Origin: Demequina sp. NBRC 110055
Lineage (GTDB): Bacteria > Actinomycetota > Actinomycetes > Actinomycetales > Demequinaceae
Length of the DNA stretch: 64,000 nucleotides
Assembly: GCF_002090135.1 (NCBI RefSeq)
Contig: NZ_BBRL01000004.1
Span: 310,001-374,000 of the forward strand
Reading direction: 5' to 3'
The stretch's first letter is position 1. Each line of letters begins with the position of its first letter. The notes under the pieces were generated by a model. It did no database searches. It was not told the origin of the DNA and saw nothing but the letters and a program-made list of their open reading frames with translations. Made by a program: the position numbers and the translations under genes. This document shows, in pieces, positions 50,463 to 59,854 of this stretch.

Positions 50463-51734
50463 CTATCGCGGCTCCGACACCACCGCGGACACCGTCACGA
50501 AGCAGTTGTCCGAGCCAAAGCGCTCGCCATTTTTCTTGAACCACACCGGGTACTCCCCGGTGACAGTAACCCGGACGAGGGTGCGATGGTCCGGCAGAAC
50601 GGGACTTCGATATCGATACCCGGCGTCCTCGACGAGGCTGTAGAAGTCAACGAGGTGCGAGGCGAGCAGCGTCGCGCCGTCTGCCGTGAAGAGCTCCACG
50701 CGAGCGTAGCCTGAGTGACGGTCACTCACACCCTCGAGCGTCACCCGTGAGCCCTCGACCAGAGTTTCAAACGACTCGCCCGGAACAGCTGACCGAAAGC
50801 TCACGGACCGCCGAGTGCCCTCGATATTGCGCGCAAGGCCCGTCGCGGGATCCCAGGACGGCACAAAGAGCCCGAGTCCCAGTCCCGCTGTGCCGGTCGT
50901 GAGCGGCATCCATACATAGGTCGCCGCCGAGGCTTGGCGAGGAAATGACCACCGGTCGCCCATATACAACAACGTGTCCGCGCCGGCTATCTCCACTCGT
51001 GCCAGATACGTGCACTGGGAGTTATGAGTGAGCGTGCCAGGAGGCGCAACGAGACCACCGAAAGCCCACGGTCCGCGGGGCGAGGGCGCCGTGAAGTAGT
51101 AGTTATCGTTGCGTTCCCAGCTGGTTTTTCTCGAGAACATGAGCACGTAGGTGCCGTCGACCTTGGCCATCGCCGGCGACTCACCGCCTGGCGACACCTC
51201 GCGAGCCACTTTTTCTCTCGCCGCCGTCATCGTGTCGTCGAGCCGGTAGATATCCCCCTCGTGCAACAGCAGGTACGCCACCCCGTCGTCGTCATGGAAC
51301 GTCCCCATGTCCCACGCGCGCAATGGCTCACCATCAACGAGCAGCGGCCCTTGAAACTCGTATGGACCCGTGATCGCCTCGCTGACTGCCACGCCGATGG
51401 TCGGGTCCGTGTAGCCCAGGTCGTCGGTGTGCATCAACATCACGTAGGACCCTGTCGTCGGCGAGCGCAGCACCTTGGGGCGTTCACCAATGCGCTCCGG
51501 CCCGAGAAGCCCGACACCCTGCGGCGCCAACGCGAGCCCCTCCCATGTCCACGCGGCGAGATCGCGCGAGGAGTAGCACCCAAAACCGATGAACTTGTTC
51601 TCGTCGTCCGTCTTGTACTCGCCGAACAGGTAGTACACGTCTCCCTCGCGCACCACGCAGCCACCGTGCGCGTTGACCGGGAGGCCTCGATCATCGAACC
51701 ACGGCACACCGTTGACGACCAACGCGTCGTTCAT
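50463..51734 (-). CDS. Glycoside hydrolase family 43 (exo-galactanase/galactosidase-like branch)
   Basis: 423 residues. A five-bladed GH43 domain (about 5-300) opens with VPWFDDRGLPVNAHGGCVVREG and continues to YYLFGEYK, the pattern of GH43 subfamilies 24/34 (exo-beta-1,3-galactanase and relatives). An extra C-terminal beta domain of about 110 residues follows. There is no signal peptide, so it acts on oligosaccharides inside the cell. The start overlaps the GH51 stop (ATGA). With GH51 it points to arabinogalactan-type side chains; the exact bond is uncertain. Confidence 0.82.
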   Translation of the reverse strand: MNDALVVNGVPWFDDRGLPVNAHGGCVVREGDVYYLFGEYKTDDENKFIGFGCYSSRDLAAWTWEGLALAPQGVGLLGPERIGERPKVLRSPTTGSYVMLMHTDDLGYTDPTIGVAVSEAITGPYEFQGPLLVDGEPLRAWDMGTFHDDDGVAYLLLHEGDIYRLDDTMTAAREKVAREVSPGGESPAMAKVDGTYVLMFSRKTSWERNDNYYFTAPSPRGPWAFGGLVAPPGTLTHNSQCTYLARVEIAGADTLLYMGDRWSFPRQASAATYVWMPLTTGTAGLGLGLFVPSWDPATGLARNIEGTRRSVSFRSAVPGESFETLVEGSRVTLEGVSDRHSGYARVELFTADGATLLASHLVDFYSLVEDAGYRYRSPVLPDHRTLVRVTVTGEYPVWFKKNGERFGSDNCFVTVSAVVSEPR

Positions 51735-53296
51735 GCGAGGTCAACCTTCACGGTCACGTACCCATGGGCAGGCACCACCACGTCAAGTCCGCTGTCGGTT
51801 CTCGCGATGTCCGACCACGGCTCGGGCTCAACCTCGGTCCTGTCCGGTGAGTTGTGCGCATCAAGACGGCTAGCGGTGAGCACGCGTGCCGAGAATCCCG
51901 CGATCTCGCGACCCCGCAGGTCGAGCATCACTCGCCGGTCCTGGGCCGGATCGAGATTCGTCAACGACACCAAGGCGCTGTCACCCACCGTCGACGCGGA
52001 CGCCGACAGGAGGGCGAGCTCTCGCTCGCGCACCCGTGTCGACGGGACCCCGACGAGGTCAACGTCGAGCGCCCACGCATCGTGATGGCCGCGGTTCATC
52101 TCGAAGACGTGGAAGGTCGGTGTCTTGACGACCGCACCCGTCTGGGCATCGGTCAGGAGCACCGCCTGGAGAACGTTCACGGTCTGCGCGAGATTGGCCA
52201 TCACCACGCGCTGCGCGTGCCGGTGGAAGATATCGAAATGGATAGACGCGACGAGAGCGTCGCGCAAGGTGTTCTGTTGGAACAAGAAGTGGGGATTGGT
52301 GCCGGATTCCGGTTCAAACCAGGTACCCCACTCGTCAACGACGAGGCCGACCTTCCCATGGGGGTCGTAGTGTTGCATGACGGCTGAGTGCCGTGTAAGC
52401 AGCTCGTCCATACGAGAGGCGTTGCTGAGTGTCGTGTACCACTCCTCGACGGTGAACCCCGTCGCGCGGCCCTTGTCTTTCCACGAGCGTGCGTGCGTAT
52501 AGGCGTGCACGGAGACGGCTTGGAAGGGGCGAGGAGCGCCGTCGACGGGCTCGAGTCCGTCGATCGCGCGCATGAGGGCCTCTGTCCAGGCGTAGTCATC
52601 GATATTCGCGCCCGCGGCGATGCGATAGAGCTCGTTGCCGCCGTGGCTACGTGCGTACGTAGCAAACTGGCGCGCCAACGCCGCGTAGTGGTCGGCACGC
52701 ATCCCACCACCACACCCCCAAGCCTCGTTTCCTAGGCCCCAGAACGGCACACTCCACGGCCTGTCGCGCCCGTGCGAACGCCGCATCGCCGCCATAGGTG
52801 AGTCGTCGGCGCGAGTCAGATACTCGACCCACTCTGACATTTCTGCCACCGTCCCGGAACCGACGTTTCCCGCGATGTATGGCTCCGCACCCACGAGCTC
52901 GCAGAGGCGAAGGAACTCGTGCGTACCGAACGCGTTATCCTCCACGACGTCGCCCCAATTGCTGTTGAGCATGTGGGGGCGGGCGGCTCGATCCCCGACG
53001 CCGTCGCGCCAGTGATAGTCATCGGCGAAGCACCCCCCAGGCCACCGCAAGTTGGGTGCGGCGATCTCGCGCAACGCCTCGATGACGCTTGTGCGTAATC
53101 CGTCGACGTTCTCGTGGGGGGACCCGTCGCCCACCCAGATGCCGCCATAGATGCCGCGCCCCAGATGCTCAGCGAAGTGGCCGTAAAGGTGGCGTGAGAT
53201 TCGATGCCTCGGAAGGTCCAGATTGACGATTGCCCGTGTCGCATGCTCGGGAGGGGCGTGATGAGGGTCCGGTGTGGCCATGCCCGTCGCGCTCAC
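51731..53296 (-). CDS. Alpha-L-arabinofuranosidase, GH51
   Basis: About 521 residues. The (alpha/beta)8 domain has LYGHFAEHLGRGIYGGIWVG near the N-terminus, the acid/base Glu in GLGNEAWGCGG and the nucleophile Glu in VVDEWGTWFEPE. A C-terminal beta domain completes the GH51 fold. It releases L-arabinofuranose from oligosaccharides and is cytoplasmic (no signal peptide). The start is given as the GTG overlapping the permease stop codon (GTGA); an ATG 15 nt downstream is possible. Confidence 0.95.
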   Translation of the reverse strand: MSATGMATPDPHHAPPEHATRAIVNLDLPRHRISRHLYGHFAEHLGRGIYGGIWVGDGSPHENVDGLRTSVIEALREIAAPNLRWPGGCFADDYHWRDGVGDRAARPHMLNSNWGDVVEDNAFGTHEFLRLCELVGAEPYIAGNVGSGTVAEMSEWVEYLTRADDSPMAAMRRSHGRDRPWSVPFWGLGNEAWGCGGGMRADHYAALARQFATYARSHGGNELYRIAAGANIDDYAWTEALMRAIDGLEPVDGAPRPFQAVSVHAYTHARSWKDKGRATGFTVEEWYTTLSNASRMDELLTRHSAVMQHYDPHGKVGLVVDEWGTWFEPESGTNPHFLFQQNTLRDALVASIHFDIFHRHAQRVVMANLAQTVNVLQAVLLTDAQTGAVVKTPTFHVFEMNRGHHDAWALDVDLVGVPSTRVRERELALLSASASTVGDSALVSLTNLDPAQDRRVMLDLRGREIAGFSARVLTASRLDAHNSPDRTEVEPEPWSDIARTDSGLDVVVPAHGYVTVKVDLA

Positions 53297-54198
53297 TTGA
53301 GCCCCGTTGTGGCGATGCCTTGAATAAGGAAGCGCTGTCCCACCAAGAAGACAAGGAAGACCGGCACGATCGTGACGACAGACATCGCGAACAGTTGACC
53401 CCACTGCGATGATCCCGTGGCGTCGACGAAGTTGCTTAAGGCGACGGTGGCTGTCATGGAGTCGCGGTTGAGATAGAGCAGCTGGCTGAAGAAGTCGTTC
53501 CACGACCAGATGAACGTGAAGATCGCGGTCGTCGCGATAGCCGGCGTCGCAATAGGGAGCAAGATCCGAGTGAAGGTTCGCCAGTACCCCGCCCCGTCGA
53601 TAGCAGCGGCTTCGTCGAGTTCGCGCGGGATTCCGCGGAAAAACTGAACCATCATGAAGACGAAGAAGGCATCCACGGCCACAAACTTGGGTACGACAAT
53701 AGGCAAAATCGTGCCCACCAATCCCAACTGCGACCACATGATGTATTGCGGCACGATGAGCACAAAGCCGGGAAGCATGAGCGTCATCATCATGATGGCG
53801 AAACTGATATTTCGCCCCCTCCACATGAGCCGGGAGAACCCGTATGCGGCCATGGTGCAGCTCATCAGGTTTCCGATGATGCACAACGCGACAATGATGA
53901 AGGAGTTCAGCAGGTACTTTCCAAAGTCTCCTCCCTGCATCGTCCAGCCTTCGACGTAACTGTCGAGATTCAGGGCAAAGTTGCCGTCTTCGTCGAGAGG
54001 CAGGAGCGACGGGGAACTGAAGATCATGGTCTCCGGCTTCAAGGAGGCGGATACCATCCACAGCAGCGGATAGATCATCACCACGCCCACCGCGATTAGC
54101 GAGAAGTGCTTGAGGGCCGAGACGGACATGCCGCCGCCCTTGCGAGCCGATCCTTGTGACCCTCGAGCAGATTCGACGCGCCGCTGGTCACGTTCCAT
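53293..54198 (-). CDS. Sugar ABC transporter permease, MalG/AraQ type
   Basis: 301 residues with six membrane helices and the EAA loop ELDEAAAIDGAGYWRTFTRI that contacts the ATPase. It imports oligosaccharides with the permease and binding protein encoded upstream. No ATPase gene is in the operon, so a shared MsiK-type ATPase elsewhere is likely. The start was chosen 7 nt after TAGGAG; an upstream ATG at 54219 overlaps the previous gene and a downstream ATG at 54129 is also possible. Confidence 0.93.
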   Translation of the reverse strand: MERDQRRVESARGSQGSARKGGGMSVSALKHFSLIAVGVVMIYPLLWMVSASLKPETMIFSSPSLLPLDEDGNFALNLDSYVEGWTMQGGDFGKYLLNSFIIVALCIIGNLMSCTMAAYGFSRLMWRGRNISFAIMMMTLMLPGFVLIVPQYIMWSQLGLVGTILPIVVPKFVAVDAFFVFMMVQFFRGIPRELDEAAAIDGAGYWRTFTRILLPIATPAIATTAIFTFIWSWNDFFSQLLYLNRDSMTATVALSNFVDATGSSQWGQLFAMSVVTIVPVFLVFLVGQRFLIQGIATTGLK

Positions 54199-54208
54199 TT
54201 CTGCGCTC

Positions 54209-55120
54209 CTACGAAGCATAGTGAACCCACTTTCTGCTGGCCCAGAAATTCACGGCAGTCAGCAATCCAACGATGAGGAACAGCAGCCAAGCCAGGGCAG
54301 ACGCGTAGCCCATGGCATGGCGCGTACCGAAGGCCTGCTGGTACAGGTAGAGGGCGTAGAAGAGTGTCGATTTTGCTGGCGCACCCGTCCCACCGGAAAC
54401 GATGTAAGCCTGGGTGAAGGTCGTAAACGAGTTGATGATCCCGAGGACCAAGTTGAAGAACAGAATCGGAGTCAGCAACGGAAGCGTGACGTGCCAGAAC
54501 TTCCTGGTCGCGCCAGCCCCGTCCAGGGACGCCGCCTCGTGAAGCTCCTCGGGTACCTGACGCAGTCCCGCGAGGAAGATCACCATCGCGGAGCCAAACG
54601 TCCACGCGTGGAGAAGGATCAGGGTCCACAGGGCGCTGTCGGGGTTGGCGACCCAGGATGTGTCGCTCTCGATGCCCAGCAGCCCCAAGAACTGGTTGAC
54701 AAGTCCGTCGCTGCCGAAGATACGGCGCCAGAGAACGCCCACTGCGACCGATCCGCCGAGCAGGGACGGTAGGTAGTAGACGGAGCGGTAGAAGTTCAGC
54801 CCGCGCAAGCCTCGATTGAGGGCCATGGCCACCGCGAGCGCAATGACGAGGTTGATCGGCGTGCCGATGAGCACGTAGGAAAAGGTCACCGCGAGCGACT
54901 TCGCCACATTCGGGTCGTTCGCCATGGCGACGTAATTGTCGAATCCCACCCACTGTGGCGCAGTGAGCAGGTTGTACTCGGTGAACGATAGGTACAGCGA
55001 GGCCACCATCGGGCCAAGCGTGATACCCACCGCCCCGATGAACCACGGCAGCATGAACGCTATTGCGGCCCGCTCCTGTCGCTTCTGGCGGGGACTCACA
55101 GGTTGACGTGTGCGCGCCAT
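54209..55120 (-). CDS. Sugar ABC transporter permease, MalF/UgpA type
   Basis: 303 residues with six membrane helices, a short basic N-terminus (ARTRQPVSPRQKRQ) and the EAA loop ELHEAASLDGAGATRKFWHV. It is the partner of the MalG-type permease. GAAGGG lies 6 nt before the ATG. A very strong hairpin separates it from the binding-protein gene. Confidence 0.93.
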   Translation of the reverse strand: MARTRQPVSPRQKRQERAAIAFMLPWFIGAVGITLGPMVASLYLSFTEYNLLTAPQWVGFDNYVAMANDPNVAKSLAVTFSYVLIGTPINLVIALAVAMALNRGLRGLNFYRSVYYLPSLLGGSVAVGVLWRRIFGSDGLVNQFLGLLGIESDTSWVANPDSALWTLILLHAWTFGSAMVIFLAGLRQVPEELHEAASLDGAGATRKFWHVTLPLLTPILFFNLVLGIINSFTTFTQAYIVSGGTGAPAKSTLFYALYLYQQAFGTRHAMGYASALAWLLFLIVGLLTAVNFWASRKWVHYAS

Positions 55121-55171
55121 GGTTCGCCCTTCTCGAGAGGTCATGTATTCGAACGTTTCAGATGGGACAGG

Positions 55172-55217
55172 CGGGGCGCGGCGCACCGTCACCTCTGGTG
55201 ACGGGCCCCGCGCCCCG
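55172..55217 (-). terminator. Strong intercistronic hairpin between binding protein and permease genes
   Basis: Two nested stems, CGGGGCGCGG / CCGCGCCCCG (10 bp) and CCGTCACC / GGTGACGG (8 bp), with a TCT loop. It lies just after the binding-protein stop codon and before the permease. Such hairpins stabilise the upstream message or act as partial terminators, giving more binding protein than permease. Confidence 0.75.
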
Positions 55218-55222
55218 ACGAG

Positions 55223-56551
55223 TCACGAACCGGACAGGGCCGCCTCCATCTGGTCATACAGGGACTGCGCGGCTTCCGCCGGAGTCTGGTTACCGAACAG
55301 CACCTCTTGGTTGACCTCGTCAAACGTCGACACCTGGACGCTGCCCGCGCCGGTGTCCTGGAGGTGGAACGGCTGGAGGTCCATCGCCGTGAGCGATGTG
55401 ATGTAATCCGCGAACCGCTGGTCGGCCGGAGTCAGCGAGTCCTGCAGCGCCTCAACAACCTCCGGGTTGGGCTGCACTCCTCGCTCGAAGCCCATGACCT
55501 CTGCCGCGTCGACAGAGTTCGTGATGAAGTCGACGAAGAGCGCCGCTTCCTCAGGGTGTTCCGTCGTGGCATCGACGGCATAAAAGGTTCCGGGCTTGGC
55601 CCACGCGCCAAGTTCGGGAGCCTGCGATTCTCCGGGCCAATTGAGGAAGACAAACTCGCGACCGGCCGCCTCCTCGAGGGCACCGAGCTGGTTAGCAGAG
55701 ATCACACCCATCGCGGCGGTGTGGAGGGCCAGGGGCGACTGCTCGATGCCACCGCCAGCCGATGCCGCCTCAATCGCAGCATCTGGCGCCTGGGTGCCGC
55801 CGGAGGCAACCAGGTCCTCGACCCAGGACCAATAGTCGGCCATCGACTCGACCGTGAAGCCCAAGCCCTGTGCTGACCCGTCCACGGGCCCCCAGTCCTC
55901 TCCTTGCTGGCGCACCCAGATCGACGCGACCTGGGAGTCCGTGGGCAGGACGAATCCCGCGACCTCAGGAGTGGCCGCCGTGACGGCACCCGCCGTCGTG
56001 ACCACGTCGTCCCACGTCCACGTGTCTCCGTCGGGCAGGTCCACCCCGGCTTCGTTGAAGATCTGCGGGTCGGCCACGACGCCAAACGACGCGACACCAG
56101 ACGGCGTGCCGTAAACGGCACCGTCCTTGGTCACCATCGAAAAGAGGTTCTCAGGAATGGTCTCGAGATCGACGGCATCGCTCACGGTGGTGAGGTCGAG
56201 CAGGCGCCCATTGTCGATGTAGTCGTACATGAACGGATCGATCACCGTAAAGATGTCGGGCAGATCATTCGCTGCCGCCTGTGTATTGAGCTTGGTCCAG
56301 AAGTCGTCGTAGTTCGAATACTCGGCAGAGATCGAGATGCCGGGATTCTCGGCCTCAAACGCGTCGATGACCTCTTGCTGCAAGGCGGCGCGGTCGTCGC
56401 CGCCCCACCACGCAAAGTTCAACGTCACAGGGCCTTCGTCCGAGGAGGACTCGGTCGACGACGCGTCAGTCGAACACCCCGCGGTGATCAAGACGCCGAT
56501 GCCCGCGAGGGCTGCCGCACCGGCTCCGGTGCGCGAGAACATGCGAATCAT
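55223..56551 (-). CDS. Sugar ABC transporter substrate-binding lipoprotein (family 1)
   Basis: 442 residues. Signal peptide with lipobox ITAGC (Cys26), followed by an extracellular solute-binding domain (LNFAWWGGDDRAALQQEVID, then LPDIFTVIDPFMYDYID). It captures oligosaccharides for the two permeases. The ligand is probably an arabino- or galacto-oligosaccharide, judged only from the GH51 and GH43 genes in the operon. GGGAGG lies 4 nt before the ATG. Confidence 0.93.
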   Translation of the reverse strand: MIRMFSRTGAGAAALAGIGVLITAGCSTDASSTESSSDEGPVTLNFAWWGGDDRAALQQEVIDAFEAENPGISISAEYSNYDDFWTKLNTQAAANDLPDIFTVIDPFMYDYIDNGRLLDLTTVSDAVDLETIPENLFSMVTKDGAVYGTPSGVASFGVVADPQIFNEAGVDLPDGDTWTWDDVVTTAGAVTAATPEVAGFVLPTDSQVASIWVRQQGEDWGPVDGSAQGLGFTVESMADYWSWVEDLVASGGTQAPDAAIEAASAGGGIEQSPLALHTAAMGVISANQLGALEEAAGREFVFLNWPGESQAPELGAWAKPGTFYAVDATTEHPEEAALFVDFITNSVDAAEVMGFERGVQPNPEVVEALQDSLTPADQRFADYITSLTAMDLQPFHLQDTGAGSVQVSTFDEVNQEVLFGNQTPAEAAQSLYDQMEAALSGS

Positions 56552-56648
56552 GAAACCTCCCTTGGTCTCCTTTCGCGCCGACCGCTCCATGGGGGAGGTC
56601 CACGCTGCACCGGCATGGCATCGTTGCGACCGGCTGCGCGGTCGAGTC

Positions 56649-56662
56649 TGACATCGTTTGCA
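56649..56662. promoter_or_regulatory. LacI-type operator 1
   Basis: TGACATCGTTTGCA fits the LacI-family pattern TG-N4-CG-N4-CA and lies about 98 bp upstream of the binding-protein start. The adjacent LacI regulator is the likely binder. Confidence 0.6.
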
Positions 56663-56772
56663 CACCAGGTCAAGAGGCGCGTCGATCCTCAGTTGTGTGC
56701 TCAGATGCCGATGAAGCGACACAGTCTCATCGGCCCGCGGCCGGTGCTTCAGCCACCGCCCGCAACGTCCAG

Positions 56773-56786
56773 AGATAACGTTTGCA
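56773..56786. promoter_or_regulatory. LacI-type operator 2
   Basis: AGATAACGTTTGCA shares the half CGTTTGCA with operator 1 and departs from the pattern only in its first base. Its start is 124 bp from that of operator 1, so looping between the two is possible. Confidence 0.5.
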
Positions 56787-56881
56787 ACGCACCTTGGCGT
56801 GTTGCGGCGGGCGTCGTGGGCACACCACTGTGGCAAGGCCTGGGAACGCGGGCGTTGGGAGGATCGGTAGCCCGGGCCGCC

Positions 56882-57940
56882 TCAGGAGCCGGTGGTGCGC
56901 AGCGCCGACGCCCTCAGGACGACAAAGGGGGCGACGGTTTCGAACTGGGGAGTGGTGAGTGAGGAGCGCGTGAGACCGAACGCACAATCACCGGCAATCT
57001 CCCAGCCAAGGTTGACGCTTGTGAGCCCCACGACTACGCCGTCGGCGTCGACGGTGTCTCCAAAGCCGGCGACTCCCACATCCCGCCCGGGCGTCAGACC
57101 GGCGTCACGCACCGCGGACAGAGCGCCTAGCGCCATCGTGTCGGTAGCAGCCACGATGCAGTCGACCCCCGCACGCTCGTCGAGCAGGCGCGCGGCGCTC
57201 GCCCGTGCGGCTTCGCGCTCACCCTGGCTCCACAATGTCGTCATCATCGCCGATGGAATCCCTGCGGACGCGGCTCCAGCAAGAATGCCGTCAAGCCAGT
57301 CGCGCCCGGCCTGGCCCTGCGACTCGTCGGCGATGACACCACATCGCTCGTAGCCCTGAGCGCGCAGCGCTGCCATGAGTTGGACCGCGCCGTCGCGGTG
57401 GGACACGGCGACCCGATCGCTGTCGGCGTCACCCTGACCCACGTAGACCACGCGGCCGCCGAGGCCACGGAAGTGGGCAAGTTCCGTGACGAGCGGAGCG
57501 GATGGTGCGGTCGTCATGCCCGCCATCACGACCGCGCTGGGCTGTAGTCCTCGCAGGCGTCGCACGGCCGTGGCGGCGTCGCCCCGCACATCATCGGCGC
57601 TCGCCACCGTTACGATCATGCCTGCCGCCTCGGCCCTCGCGACGAGGCCCTCGACCACGCTCGCGCCGGCGGGCTCGAGAAAATCGCTGACGACTACCGC
57701 GACGAGGGCTGACGAACCAAGGATGGTCGCGCGCGCCGACAGGTTCGGCGCGTAGCCCAAGGACTGTGCGGCGGCTGCGATCCTCCCCCGAGTCGCCTCC
57801 GACACACGCGGGGAGCCTGCGCTCAGTGCGCGCGACGCGGTGGCCACCGACACCTTCGCGAGCCGCGCGACATCGCCAAGCGTCACGGGACCGTCGGGGG
57901 GAGTCGCCCCCTTCGGGTCTCGGCTACTGCTGTCGGTCAC
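56882..57940 (-). CDS. LacI-family transcription regulator (1)
   Basis: 352 residues. The HTH (VTLGDVARLAKVSVATASRALS, near 19-40) and hinge helix precede a periplasmic-binding-protein-like effector domain. It probably represses the adjacent ABC/glycosidase operon through the two CGTTTGCA operators until a sugar inducer binds. GTG start. It lies directly upstream of the operon in the same orientation. Confidence 0.92.
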   Translation of the reverse strand: MTDSSSRDPKGATPPDGPVTLGDVARLAKVSVATASRALSAGSPRVSEATRGRIAAAAQSLGYAPNLSARATILGSSALVAVVVSDFLEPAGASVVEGLVARAEAAGMIVTVASADDVRGDAATAVRRLRGLQPSAVVMAGMTTAPSAPLVTELAHFRGLGGRVVYVGQGDADSDRVAVSHRDGAVQLMAALRAQGYERCGVIADESQGQAGRDWLDGILAGAASAGIPSAMMTTLWSQGEREAARASAARLLDERAGVDCIVAATDTMALGALSAVRDAGLTPGRDVGVAGFGDTVDADGVVVGLTSVNLGWEIAGDCAFGLTRSSLTTPQFETVAPFVVLRASALRTTGS

Positions 57941-58021
57941 GCGCCCATCTTGGCACCTGAGCGCGCGTACCCCCAGTACCGCGACCAGGGGAGCATCGCC
58001 ACGGTCCGCTTCCTCCCATGC

Positions 58022-59026
58022 TTACCCGGCGATCTGCGTGCTCGCGCGCACCAGCAAGCGCCCGGGCAGGTGTCGATGCTCGCGGGGCGCGTCGTCATCC
58101 AGAGCCATGCCCAACGCCACACGACCCGCGCCCGCGAAGTCGAGCGCGACGGTCGTCAGGGGCGGGTCGACCGCGGCGGCGACGGGAAGTCCGTCGTTGC
58201 TTCCGACCGCCACATCCTCGGGCACGCGAAGCCCCACTTCTCGCAAGCCCGCGATCACGCCGACGGCGATCGCGTCGGCCGCTACGTAGATGACGTCCGG
58301 CGGTGGGTCGAGGCGGGAGAGCGCCCGGGCTGCCATACGCCCTTCTTCCGCGGACACGCCACACACCCTGACCGGTACGGACGCTCTGTCGATCCCCGCA
58401 TCGGCGAGCACCTCGAGCAGGGCCTCGACTCGAGCCGTGTGAGACGGGTGCGCGGCGGTGACGACCGCGAAGCGCGAACGTCCCAGTTCGAGCAGGTGGC
58501 GCCCCATTAACGCGCCGGAGGCATCATCATCAAAGCGGACGGATACGTAGTCGTCCTCGAGTCCTCCCAGCGACACCACCCGCCCTCCCTCGCGTTCGAA
58601 GGCTTCCAGCTCGGGACGCACCTCGAGAGGAGCGCGCTCAACATAGTTCAGGATGAGCGCACGGGGACGCAACTGACGCAGCGCACGGATCGTGCTGGCA
58701 TGACGACTCAAGTCGGGCCCGACGACCACGACATTGGCGAGGACTCCGGCACGACGCGCCGCCGCCTCCATTCCGGAGGCCTGGAGCGCAATGGGTGCGC
58801 GACGAGGATCGGAGACGAGCATGGTGACAGCGATGCGCCGCCCCCTCAACGCTTGTGCCGCCTGATGACTGACATATCCCAGCGACTGAGAAACGGCCTC
58901 GACGCGTGTCCGCAGATCGTCAGAGACGGGCGCTCCGCCGTTGAGGACGCGTGACGCCGTCGACTTCGACACGCCCGCGACCCGGGCGACATCGCCAAGC
59001 GTCGGGGCGCGGTGGGGTACGGACAC
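58022..59026 (-). CDS. LacI-family transcription regulator (2)
   Basis: 334 residues with HTH TLGDVARVAGVSKSTASRVLNG (about 9-30) and a sugar-binding effector domain. It is only moderately similar to the neighbouring LacI protein, so the two are not a recent duplication. It is divergent from the SGNH hydrolase gene, which it may control. GTG start with GAGG 4 nt upstream. Confidence 0.92.
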   Translation of the reverse strand: MSVPHRAPTLGDVARVAGVSKSTASRVLNGGAPVSDDLRTRVEAVSQSLGYVSHQAAQALRGRRIAVTMLVSDPRRAPIALQASGMEAAARRAGVLANVVVVGPDLSRHASTIRALRQLRPRALILNYVERAPLEVRPELEAFEREGGRVVSLGGLEDDYVSVRFDDDASGALMGRHLLELGRSRFAVVTAAHPSHTARVEALLEVLADAGIDRASVPVRVCGVSAEEGRMAARALSRLDPPPDVIYVAADAIAVGVIAGLREVGLRVPEDVAVGSNDGLPVAAAVDPPLTTVALDFAGAGRVALGMALDDDAPREHRHLPGRLLVRASTQIAG

Positions 59027-59159
59027 ATTGCCTCATCTCTTCTTGCAGGGACCCTACCTGCGGTCACGCCACATGGCGTATAGCCTGGTGGCCAATATCG
59101 ACAAAGGTCGAGCACAGCGTCATTGGCCGCGCTCCATCGGAGGCAAGGGAGGGTCATGG

Positions 59160-59849
59160 GTGGCCGGAGAGCGAACGCTATTCGCGTTTGGCGACAGCAT
59201 CGTCGCCGGTCACCTCTATCCGCGGGATAGTTTTATCGATCGGGCCGCCGCACGCATGGACATGACCGTGTCGAAGTTTGCAGTCAACGGCGCCACTGTC
59301 ATGCCAAGCGAGAATGTCGTCGAGGACCAGGTGCACAGTGCCCCCTCGACCTCACCCGACATAGTCGTCTTCGACGGAGGCACGAACGACGCCTATGCGC
59401 GCGTGCTCACGCACGTGGGTATCCCCGGGGCCCCCTTCGCTCCGCCGGGACCACGGACCACCTTCGCAGGGGCCTTCGAACACCTCATCGCGGCTATCAC
59501 TGAGCGCTATGCCGAGGTTCCGATCGTGTACGTCAGCGCACATACCCTCGCCGCTCGGCCCCTCGCTGCACAACGAGCGGTGCGCGCGACCGCCCTCGAG
59601 GTCTGCTCGCGCCACCGCATTCCGGTGGCGGACGTCTCCTTGACAGCGCTCGACACCCGCGATGACGAGATGCGCGTCGCATACTCCTTCGACTCGCTTG
59701 ACGAGACCGGCCGTCCCGGCGCCGCAACCACCACGGGAGCCTGGTTCAGCGACGCAGGGCCCCGCCCCACAGGCACACACCCCAATATCGAGGCCATGGA
59801 CAGGTTCTATGTCCCCGCGGTCGTCGAGGCGATCCGCCGACTAGGCTGA
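59160..59849 (+). CDS. SGNH/GDSL-type hydrolase
   Basis: 229 residues: nucleophile Ser13 in AFGDSIVAGH, the block III motif GGTNDA with Asn, and block V GTHPN with the His (the Asp position is not clear). Such enzymes deacetylate sugars or cleave esters. There is no signal peptide, so it is probably a cytoplasmic esterase for imported, acetylated oligosaccharides. The GTG was chosen 6 nt after AAGGGAGGG; the frame is open further upstream without family similarity. Confidence 0.85.
   Translation: MAGERTLFAFGDSIVAGHLYPRDSFIDRAAARMDMTVSKFAVNGATVMPSENVVEDQVHSAPSTSPDIVVFDGGTNDAYARVLTHVGIPGAPFAPPGPRTTFAGAFEHLIAAITERYAEVPIVYVSAHTLAARPLAAQRAVRATALEVCSRHRIPVADVSLTALDTRDDEMRVAYSFDSLDETGRPGAATTTGAWFSDAGPRPTGTHPNIEAMDRFYVPAVVEAIRRLG
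59842..59847 (+). promoter_or_regulatory. -10 element TAGGCT, leaderless promoter inside the end of the SGNH gene
   Basis: TAGGCT overlaps the last codons of the SGNH gene and is 7 nt upstream of the ATG at 59855, so the pyrophosphorylase gene can be expressed independently of the sugar island. Confidence 0.5.
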
Positions 59850-59854
59850 TTCCC

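Larger units (their letters stand above)
56552..56881. other. 330-bp regulatory region upstream of the sugar operon
   Basis: No coding sequence is evident. It holds two LacI-type operator sequences (56649-56662 and 56773-56786) and the promoter for the binding protein-permease-GH51-GH43 operon. Readthrough from the LacI gene upstream is possible. Confidence 0.6.
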
